The translations under genes were made by a program, and so were the position numbers. From Cryobacterium sp. GrIS_2_6 (GTDB lineage Bacteria; Actinomycetota; Actinomycetes; Actinomycetales; Microbacteriaceae), in contig NZ_JAXCHP010000001.1 of assembly GCF_035984545.1 (NCBI RefSeq), forward strand, positions 2,232,001 through 2,296,000: a stretch of DNA of 64,000 bases, in the 5' to 3' direction. Below, one piece after another: positions 57,966 through 64,000 of this stretch (within the stretch, counting starts at the first letter, position 1; each line of letters opens with the position of its first letter). The notes under the pieces are model-generated. The model made no database searches. It saw only the letters and a list, made by a program, of their open reading frames with translations, and was not told the DNA's origin.

Positions 57966-59390
57966 CTAGTCTCCGCTCTTAGCCGCGGCTTCCGCCGCGT
58001 CGGTTCCCGGGCGGTTGGTCTGAACCCAGCCGTCCATATTGCGTTGTGGGGCCACGGTGAGAGCCAAAGCTCCGGCCGGTACGTCCTTGCGGACGATGGT
58101 ACCGGCACCGGTGTAAGCCCCGTCCCCAATCCTAACGGGCGCGACGAACACGTTGTGCGACCCGGTGCGCACATGCGACCCCACGACGCTCGGCGATTTG
58201 GTCACTCCGTTGTAGTTCGCGAAAATCGTCCCTGCCCCGATGTTGGAGTGCACGCCGACCGTCGCGTCGCCGACGTAGCTCAGGTGCGGCACCTTGCTGC
58301 CCTCGCCGATAACGGCGTTCTTGGTCTCGACGAAGGTGCCGATCTTGCCGTCCGCGCCGAGAATCGTCCCTGGCCGCAGGTACGAGAACGGGCCGACGGA
58401 TGCGCCGGCACCGATCACCGCGAGGGTCGCGTCCGTGCGCTTCACCTCGGCGTTCGCGCCGATCTCGCAGTCCACGAGGGTCGTGTCCGGGCCGACGACG
58501 GCGCCGGTCTCGATGACCGTCGCCCCGAGGATCTGGGTGCCCGGCTTGATCGTGACGTCGGGCGCGATCGTCACGGCGAGGTCGATCCAGGTCGTCGCAG
58601 GGTCCTGAACGGTCACGCCGGCGAGCTGCCAGCCGCGCACGATGAGCGCATTGAGCTGCCGGGCGGACTCGGCGAGCTGGGCCCGGTCGTTGATGCCGGC
58701 GACGAGCCAGGCATCCGCTACCGGAACGGCGCGCACATCGGAGCCGGACTCGCGGAGCAGGCCGATCACGTCGGTGAGGTACTTCTCGCCCTGGACGTTT
58801 TCGGTGGTGATGCGGGCGAGCTGCTCACGCAGTTCGGCGATCCCGAAGACGTATACGCCGGCGTTCGTTTCCGTGATCAGGCGTTCCTCGGGGCTGGCGT
58901 CTTTCTGTTCCACGATGCGGTCGAAGGCTCCGGCTTCGTCGCGCACGATGCGGCCGTAGCCGGTGGAGTCACTGGGAAAGGCGGACAGAACGGTCGCCGC
59001 GACGGCGCGTTCGCGGTGCGCGGTGATGAAGCTCGCGAGGGTCGCCGCGTTCAGGAGGGGAACGTCGCCGCTGACGACGAGCACGTCGCCCTCGAAGTCG
59101 GCGGGCAGTGCCTCGATGGCCTGCTCGACGGCACGGCCGGTTCCCGGGACCTCGTCCTGGTCGACGACGATGCTCTCGGGCAGGTCGGCCTCGACGATGT
59201 CGACGAGCCGGTCGCGTTCGTGGCGCACGACGGTCACGACGTGCGCGGCGTTCAACGCGGATGCCGTCGCGAGCACGTGGCTGAGGATGGGCAGCCCGGC
59301 GAGGGGATGCAGCAGCTTGGGAGTCGCGGATTTCATCCGGGTGCCCTGGCCTGCGGCCAGGACGACGATGGCGAGACGGGAATCGGTCAC
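57966..59390 (-). CDS. glmU: Bifunctional UDP-GlcNAc pyrophosphorylase / GlcN-1-P acetyltransferase
   Basis: A 474-residue GlmU that makes UDP-GlcNAc for the cell wall. N-terminal uridyltransferase: IVVLAAGQGTRMKSATPKLL and ETNAGVYVFG. C-terminal left-handed beta-helix acetyltransferase: GKIGTFVETKNAVIGEGSKV, HLSYVGDATVG and GAGTIFANYNGVTKSPSVVG. GTG 59390 was chosen over the longer frame. Directly upstream of prs. The end is a short Ala-rich stretch. Confidence 0.96.
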   Translation of the reverse strand: MTDSRLAIVVLAAGQGTRMKSATPKLLHPLAGLPILSHVLATASALNAAHVVTVVRHERDRLVDIVEADLPESIVVDQDEVPGTGRAVEQAIEALPADFEGDVLVVSGDVPLLNAATLASFITAHRERAVAATVLSAFPSDSTGYGRIVRDEAGAFDRIVEQKDASPEERLITETNAGVYVFGIAELREQLARITTENVQGEKYLTDVIGLLRESGSDVRAVPVADAWLVAGINDRAQLAESARQLNALIVRGWQLAGVTVQDPATTWIDLAVTIAPDVTIKPGTQILGATVIETGAVVGPDTTLVDCEIGANAEVKRTDATLAVIGAGASVGPFSYLRPGTILGADGKIGTFVETKNAVIGEGSKVPHLSYVGDATVGVHSNIGAGTIFANYNGVTKSPSVVGSHVRTGSHNVFVAPVRIGDGAYTGAGTIVRKDVPAGALALTVAPQRNMDGWVQTNRPGTDAAEAAAKSGD

Positions 59391-59472
59391 GGGGTCCTCG
59401 TGCTTCTGTATTGCCGGCCGGGAAGACCGGGTGCGGGCGCCACTGGAATGCAGCACTGGTAATGATCTACGG

Positions 59473-59544
59473 CTCCGCCGCCAGGACTCGAACCTGGACC
59501 TAACAGCTCCAAAGGCTGTCGTGCTGCCATTACACCACGGCGGA
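59473..59544 (-). tRNA. tRNA-Gln (anticodon TTG)
   Basis: Acceptor stem TCCGCCG/CGGCGGA with discriminator G, anticodon stem ACAGC/GCTGT around CTTTGGA (anticodon UUG) and T arm CCAGG-TTCGAGT-CCTGG. CCA is not encoded (CCG follows). Confidence 0.95.
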
Positions 59545-59668
59545 ATTCGCCGGCAATGCCGACCAACGCTGATAAGTCTGCCAGAAGTATCGGCTGCGGC
59601 GCGCAGCCGGGCGTGCCGACGACCCGTGCTGTGCAGGCGGATGCCCCGGCTGGCCGGATAATGGGACG

Positions 59669-60160
59669 ATGCCAGGGAATGACGAAGTAGACCGCATCGT
59701 GGATGCCTGGCTGCGCGAGCGGCCGGACCTCGATTTCGCCCCGTTGCAGGTGCTCAGCCGGGTGGGCCGCCTCGCCAAGCACCTCGACCGGGCCAGGCGC
59801 ACCGCGTTCTCCCGCTCCGAACTGGAGTCGTGGGAGTTCGACGTGCTGTCGGCGCTCCGCCGCGAAGGCGCACCGTACGAACTCAGCCCCAAGGCGCTGC
59901 TGCAGCAGACGCTCGTGTCGAGCGGAACCATGACCAACCGGATCGACCGGCTCGTCGAGCGCGGCCTCGTCACCCGGCGCACCGACCCCAACGACGGCCG
60001 CGGCATCTTCGTCGTGATGAACCCCGACGGGCTGATCCGGGTCGATGCCGCGATCACGCGCCTCGTCGACGCCGAGGCCGAGCTGCTCGCGACGCTCACG
60101 GCCAGCGAACGCGAACGCCTCGCCTCCCTGCTCCGCAAGCTCAGCCTCGACTTCGACTGA
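59669..60160 (+). CDS. MarR-family transcriptional regulator
   Basis: A 163-residue winged-helix regulator. The DNA-binding core is LESWEFDVLSALRREG...ELSPKALLQQTLVSSGTMTNRIDRLVERGLVTRRTDPNDGRGIFV, about residues 50-120, flanked by dimerisation helices. The target and ligand are unknown. It has its own upstream region after the tRNA-Gln gene and converges with the CYTH/CHAD gene. Confidence 0.88.
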   Translation: MPGNDEVDRIVDAWLRERPDLDFAPLQVLSRVGRLAKHLDRARRTAFSRSELESWEFDVLSALRREGAPYELSPKALLQQTLVSSGTMTNRIDRLVERGLVTRRTDPNDGRGIFVVMNPDGLIRVDAAITRLVDAEAELLATLTASERERLASLLRKLSLDFD

Positions 60161-60185
60161 GCTCGCCCCTCGACTGAGAAGTGCG

Positions 60186-61715
60186 TCAGAGCACGGACTT
60201 GGGGAAGCTCTTCCACGCCGAACGGAACCGGCTCTCGAGGTGCGCACCCCGGAACTGTTCGGTCGCGTGGAGGCGGCCGTACGTGAACGAGTTCTCGTTG
60301 TCGATGAAGGCGCGCATGCCGAGGGTGAGCAGCACCCCACGGGCGACGACGCTGTCGTGGTGCTCGCCGAGGATGTCCTGGACCAGTCGGGCGGCGGCCA
60401 CAAGCCTGGCCGCACGTTTCGGACTCAGGATGAGCGCAGTCTCCGTCGTATACCGCAGGCGCTTGGCGATCTTGCGCACCTCGTGCAAGGCTGCGTCGTG
60501 ATCGGGTCCCTGCGGCACAGCGCGAGCGGCGCGAACGGCCTTGCGCAGGCGGGCGCCATCACGCTTGACGAGACCCGGCACCACGCTCCGCGCCGGCTTC
60601 TTCGCGAGCGCGGTGAACGGCGGCTCCGCGATGAGGGCGTCGAGCGCGTCGAGCAGCCGGAAGTAGCGCGGACTGTCGAGGACGGCGTCCGCCGCCTTCC
60701 GCGCCGCGGCGAGGTCGCCCGCGAAGTGCGCGGCCAGGCGCCGCTTGACGTGTCCGACCACGAGCTTCGCCGGCTCGGAAGACAACGACCGGGCGAGGTT
60801 GTGGTGCAGCACTTCGTTGTCCCGGGCGGCGCCGAGCACCCGGGCGATCCACTGGAGTTCGTCCCCGAGGGTGTTGGCCAGCCCGTTCGGAAGCAGGTCA
60901 CGATAGGTCGCCAGCACCGAGCGCATCCGCCGGGTCGCGACCCGCATCTGGTGCACGGCCTCGGCGTCGTCCCGCCGCACGAGCGGGTCCTGGCGGACGA
61001 GCACCCGCATCTGGGCGTCGAGGTAGGCAAGCAGCAGTGCCCCTGTCGTGCTCGACTTGCTCGGCGTCGCCGGTGCGGAAGGCAAGTCGGTGGGAATGCG
61101 ATCCCCAAGGGCGCGGCCGAGTTTCGAGGGATAGCCTGCCCGACGGACTCCCCCGGCGGCGAAGGCGTCCGCGACGGCGTCGAGCAGCTCGGGGGCGCCG
61201 TCGACGAGTTCGATCTCCCATTCCCGCCACTCCTGGCGGAGCGGGTCGGCGCCGAGGCGGTCGGCCAGGACGCTGTCGTCGCAGACCTCGGCGAGCACGG
61301 CGCCGTTGTCCTCGCGCAGCACGTGCACGATCCGGTGGTTGCGGAGCCGCACGACGGGCACGAGCACCCGGTCGCGCACGAGGACGCGAACCCGCTGCTG
61401 CAGGCCGGCCGGCACGAGCTCGGGGTCGCTGCCGAGGGGTTCGTGCACCTCGCGGCGTTCGTCGGGGCCGCGGCCGTCGACCCCGGCGGGGAGCTTCAGG
61501 TGCCAGCCGGCGTCGTCACCGCCGGTGCGGCGCCGCAGGGTGATCCGGTGCGCCGCGAGCGTGAGATCGGCCGTGTCGAAGTAGACGGCGTCGAGAAAGT
61601 GCTCGACGGGGGCGTCCACCCAGGTCACGCCGGGCAGTTCCTGGAGCGGGGGCAGAACGGATGCCGCGTCGACGTCATATTTGCGTTCAACCTCGGAAAA
61701 ATCCACGGCATGCAT
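60186..61715 (-). CDS. CYTH and CHAD domain protein
   Basis: A 509-residue fusion. The N-terminal CYTH (triphosphate tunnel) domain starts with the ExExK motif (SEVERKYDVD), about residues 1-205. The C-terminal CHAD domain is about 225-505, with the conserved His of AEAVHQMRVATRRMRSVLATY and later HEVRKIAKRLRY. CHAD domains bind polyphosphate, and CYTH domains act on triphosphates or tripolyphosphate. A polyphosphate-related role is inferred. ATG 61715 was chosen by homology. Confidence 0.9.
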   Translation of the reverse strand: MHAVDFSEVERKYDVDAASVLPPLQELPGVTWVDAPVEHFLDAVYFDTADLTLAAHRITLRRRTGGDDAGWHLKLPAGVDGRGPDERREVHEPLGSDPELVPAGLQQRVRVLVRDRVLVPVVRLRNHRIVHVLREDNGAVLAEVCDDSVLADRLGADPLRQEWREWEIELVDGAPELLDAVADAFAAGGVRRAGYPSKLGRALGDRIPTDLPSAPATPSKSSTTGALLLAYLDAQMRVLVRQDPLVRRDDAEAVHQMRVATRRMRSVLATYRDLLPNGLANTLGDELQWIARVLGAARDNEVLHHNLARSLSSEPAKLVVGHVKRRLAAHFAGDLAAARKAADAVLDSPRYFRLLDALDALIAEPPFTALAKKPARSVVPGLVKRDGARLRKAVRAARAVPQGPDHDAALHEVRKIAKRLRYTTETALILSPKRAARLVAAARLVQDILGEHHDSVVARGVLLTLGMRAFIDNENSFTYGRLHATEQFRGAHLESRFRSAWKSFPKSVL

Positions 61716-61762
61716 GCCCGACAGTGTACGCCCGGGCCCCTCCCGGCCCGCGCCACATGAGG

Positions 61763-62539
61763 CTACGCCACGGGCTTGACCGCCTTGACGATGGCGCCGT
61801 GCATTTCGGGCGCGACCTCGTGGGTGTATTCGACGCTGATCCCGGTGAATCCTGCCCCGGCCAGGGTATCGAGGTATTCCCGGTGGGAGAGCGCGCCGGC
61901 GATACAACCGGCGTAGCTGCCGCGCTCGATGCGGTCCTGTTCGCTGAGGTGGTCCTCCGCGACGACGTCGGAGATCCCGAGCCGCCCGCCGGGCTTGAGG
62001 ACGCGGAACATCTCCGTGATGACGGCGGTCTTGTCGGCGGAGAGGTTGATCACGCAATTGGAGATGATGACGTCGACGGATGCATCCGGCAGCGGGATCT
62101 CCTCGATCCGGCCCTTGATGAATTCGACATTCGTGGCGCCGGCCTTGTTCGCGTTCGCCCTGGCGAGGGACAGCATCTCGTCGGTCATGTCGAGGCCGTA
62201 TGCAAATCCGGTGGGGCCGACCCGGCGCGCGGAGAGGAGCACGTCGATGCCGCCTCCGGAGCCGAGGTCGAGCACGGTTTCGCCGAAGCGCAGGTCGGCA
62301 ACGGCCGTCGGGTTGCCGCAGCCGAGACTCGCGAGGAGCGCCTCTTCGGGGATCTCGGTGCTTTCGCCTCCGGTGTAAAGGATCGACCCGAAGACGTTGC
62401 CGTTGCCGAGATCGGTCGGCACGCAGCAGGAGCCGGCCTCAGCGGACACGTCCGTGAGCTGGAGTGCCGCCGCGGCGTAGCGCTCCCGGACGAGCTCGGT
62501 GATGTCGGCTTTCTGCGTCACGTCGGCCCTGTCATTCAT
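61763..62539 (-). CDS. arsM: Arsenite S-adenosylmethionine methyltransferase
   Basis: A 258-residue ArsM that methylates As(III), with SAM as donor, to methylated arsenicals. The SAM motif is VLDLGSGGGIDVLLSARRVG. Cys in the positions expected for As(III) coordination are LASLGCGNPTAVADL, ISNCVINLSADK and YAGCIAGALSHREY; an N-terminal AEAGSCCVPTDLG adds a Cys pair. ATG 62539 overlaps the aquaporin stop by 4 nt. Third gene of the arsR-aquaporin-arsM unit. Confidence 0.92.
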   Translation of the reverse strand: MNDRADVTQKADITELVRERYAAAALQLTDVSAEAGSCCVPTDLGNGNVFGSILYTGGESTEIPEEALLASLGCGNPTAVADLRFGETVLDLGSGGGIDVLLSARRVGPTGFAYGLDMTDEMLSLARANANKAGATNVEFIKGRIEEIPLPDASVDVIISNCVINLSADKTAVITEMFRVLKPGGRLGISDVVAEDHLSEQDRIERGSYAGCIAGALSHREYLDTLAGAGFTGISVEYTHEVAPEMHGAIVKAVKPVA

Positions 62540-63309
62540 AGTCGTGCCTCCCGTTCTGATACCCGCCCGGTGGCGGATGCTGCGACGACGTCCGAGCGGA
62601 CGGGCGACGTGGTTCCCTGGTCCGGATAGAGCACGCGCACGAGCACCAGTCCGAGGATGCCGCCCAGGAGTTGGGCGCACATGTAGCCGGGCACGGATCC
62701 GGGAGCGATGCCTGCGAACGTGTCCGTGAACATCCGCCCGATGGCGATGGCGGGGTTGGCGAAGCTCGTGGAACTCGTGAAGAAGTAGGCCGAGCCGATG
62801 TAGGCGGCGACAGCGGCGGGGGCGAACCGGCCACGGCCAGAGCGGGCGAGGGCGAAGATCACGAGCACCAGACCGGCCGTCGCGACGACCTCGGCGAGAA
62901 GGTGCGGTCCCGTCAGGCGATCGGTGCCGCTGAGTGCGACGGCAGGCAGCCCGAACATGGAGTTCGCGAGCACGGCGCCAACGACACAGCCCGCGACCTG
63001 GGCGGGCAGGTAGCTCGCGAGGTCGCGCCAGGGGCGAAATCCGAGGTAGACGTCGACGAGCGAGACGACCGGATTGAAATGCGCGCCGCTGAGGGGTGCG
63101 AGCACCACGATCAGCACATACAGGCCCAGGGCGGTCGCCGCCGCGTTCTCGAGCAGCTGCAGGCCCACGTCGTTGGGCGATAGGGCGGATGCCGCGATGC
63201 CGGATCCGATGACGATCGCGCTGAGCAGGGCGCTGCCGAGGAACTCCGCGAACGCACGCCGTTGCCACGAGGTCGTCGCCTGCGGCATGGCTGTCGATGC
63301 GTCACTCAT
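62536..63309 (-). CDS. MIP/aquaglyceroporin, probable arsenite channel (AqpS-like)
   Basis: A 257-residue six-helix channel of the aquaporin family with the paired pore motifs, the first as SGAHFNPVVSLVD (NPV for NPA) and the second as SFANPAIAIGRMF. In ars operons such as that of Sinorhizobium meliloti, AqpS lets As(III) leave the cell, replacing an ArsB or Acr3 pump. That role is inferred from position between arsR and arsM, both overlapping by 4 nt. No Acr3/ArsB is visible in this window. Confidence 0.86.
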   Translation of the reverse strand: MSDASTAMPQATTSWQRRAFAEFLGSALLSAIVIGSGIAASALSPNDVGLQLLENAAATALGLYVLIVVLAPLSGAHFNPVVSLVDVYLGFRPWRDLASYLPAQVAGCVVGAVLANSMFGLPAVALSGTDRLTGPHLLAEVVATAGLVLVIFALARSGRGRFAPAAVAAYIGSAYFFTSSTSFANPAIAIGRMFTDTFAGIAPGSVPGYMCAQLLGGILGLVLVRVLYPDQGTTSPVRSDVVAASATGRVSEREARL

Positions 63310-63656
63310 GCGGTCGTCAACAGCCGGGCGACGGAATCCAGGGCGCCGGGCACGAGGGCGAAATGGGCCCAGGTGCCGACCTGCCGACGGCTGAGGAAGC
63401 CGGCATCCGTGAGCACTTTCAGGTGGTGCGAGACCGTGGACTGGCTCAGCCCGACCGGCTCGGTCAGGTCGCAGGCGCAGGCCTCCTGGCCTTCCGAAGC
63501 GGCCACGATCGAGATCAGCCGCAGCCGCGTCGGGTCGGCGAGGGCCTTCAGCGACCGCGCGAGTCCTGCCGCTTGCGTGGCGGTGATCGGCTCCCGGGTC
63601 AGCGGCGCGCAGCATGCGCTGACGTCGGTGAGGGGAAGCAGGGTGGTTGTCGACAT
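63306..63656 (-). CDS. arsR: ArsR-family arsenic-responsive repressor
   Basis: A 116-residue winged-helix repressor. The DNA-binding helix is LSQSTVSHHLKVLTDAGFL. Cys15 and Cys16 (SACCAP) near the N-terminus and Cys60/Cys62 (EACACDLTE) match the As(III) site type described for Corynebacterium ArsR, where an N-terminal Cys pair combines with a central Cys. Start ATG 63656. It probably binds the repeated boxes just upstream and is released by arsenite. Confidence 0.92.
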   Translation of the reverse strand: MSTTTLLPLTDVSACCAPLTREPITATQAAGLARSLKALADPTRLRLISIVAASEGQEACACDLTEPVGLSQSTVSHHLKVLTDAGFLSRRQVGTWAHFALVPGALDSVARLLTTA

Positions 63657-63674
63657 GCCACCAGCATAGCGACG

Positions 63675-63734
63675 TATTGACATAGATCGATATAGCGATT
63701 CATACTGGAGTATCGATATAAATCGATATAGCGA
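63675..63734. promoter_or_regulatory. arsR-arsD operator/promoter region with repeated ATCGATAT boxes
   Basis: The AT-rich gap between the divergent starts contains the 13-bp direct repeat ATCGATATAGCGA at 63686-63698 and 63722-63734 plus a palindromic TATCGATATA at 63711-63720. TTGACATAG (63677-63685) could serve as a -35 box reading right. These are the likely ArsR binding sites for both promoters. Confidence 0.75.
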
Positions 63735-63747
63735 GACAAGGAACCCC

Positions 63748-64000
63748 ATGACTGCCATTCGAATCTACGAGCCGGCCCTGTGTTGCGAGTCCGGCGTGTG
63801 CGGACCCGACTCCGACGCCTCCCTCGTCACCGTCACGGCCGACGTGCGCCGCCTCAAGGATTTGGGCGCCGACATCGAACGCCACAACCTCGCCACCGAT
63901 CCGACGGCGTTCACCACCGACGAGACGGTCCGCGGCTTCATGCACACCGTCGGCTCGGAAGGCCTCCCGCTGACCGTCGTCGACGGAGTCACCGTCGCCA
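63748..64000 (+). CDS. arsD: Arsenite metallochaperone ArsD (3' end outside window)
   Basis: The visible 84 codons are an ArsD chaperone, which hands As(III) to the ArsA ATPase. Cys12, Cys13 and Cys18 (ALCCESGVCGPD) are the chaperone's As(III) ligands, followed by the thioredoxin-like fold (VRRLKDLGADIERHN). ATG 63748 is behind ACAAGGAACCCC. Its presence predicts an arsA (and perhaps a pump) to the right, outside the window. Confidence 0.93.
   Translation, partial: MTAIRIYEPALCCESGVCGPDSDASLVTVTADVRRLKDLGADIERHNLATDPTAFTTDETVRGFMHTVGSEGLPLTVVDGVTVA

Overview
The window is a contiguous piece of high-GC actinobacterial chromosome. The gene content points to the family Microbacteriaceae, and probably to a cold-adapted, Cryobacterium-like member. 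This assignment is inference, resting on a mycothiol conjugate amidase (mca), an F420-type LLM oxidoreductase, DUF4307 and DUF501 proteins, the eno - FtsB-like - DUF501 - subtilase order, and a secreted DUF3494 ice-binding protein. No 16S gene is present to settle it. Start codons were chosen by Shine-Dalgarno position, and many neighbouring genes overlap by 4 nt (ATGA or GTGA), the usual sign of translational coupling.

Layout. 1-9.95 kb is housekeeping: a PhoH-type PIN/ATPase (cut by the left edge), a PLP enzyme, isoprenyl transferase, hemolysin III, mca, DUF4307, greA, ilvA, an AI-2E-type exporter and a YcaQ-like glycosylase. 10-21 kb holds HtpX/LemA, an ABC-2 exporter, a GH1-like protein that has lost catalytic residues, an aldonolactone-oxidase/PLP-deaminase pair, a large Ig-repeat/polytopic membrane protein and a Ppx/GppA phosphatase.

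21-42 kb is an accessory zone where intact genes alternate with genes broken by clean internal deletions, frameshifts or fusions: a YbaK-type deacylase, an MFS pump, DUF3500, HupE/UreJ, a GH1 6-phospho-beta-glucosidase, a BglG antiterminator, surface-protein fragments and a mannanase-like remnant. Inside it lies a beta-glucoside (bgl) locus in which the PTS permease and its RAT/terminator leader look intact while both the antiterminator and the hydrolase are broken. The ice-binding protein gene is next to it. Intact members of the zone include an MFS transporter, an iron-containing redox enzyme, a cation transporter, two VOC proteins, an HxlR regulator, an LLM oxidoreductase and a beta-mannosidase.

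42-61 kb is core genome again: tRNA-Leu, type II NADH dehydrogenase, subtilase, DUF501, FtsB-like, eno, hisS, mazG, mfd, pth, rplY, gnd, prs, glmU, tRNA-Gln, a MarR regulator and a CYTH/CHAD protein. The right end, 61.8-64 kb, is an arsenic-resistance locus: arsR, an aquaglyceroporin and arsM are read leftward in overlapping order, and arsD (cut by the right edge) is read rightward from a shared operator region with repeated ATCGATAT boxes.

Most interesting: the run of internally deleted genes between 21 and 42 kb, the decoupled bgl locus with a 10-bp tandem duplication in bglG, the GH1 pseudoenzyme, two conserved genes without a canonical start codon (ppx/gppA-like and pth), and a set of long intergenic palindromes, one followed by a 69-bp tetranucleotide tract. 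I found no insertion sequence, prophage, CRISPR array or recognisable defence system.
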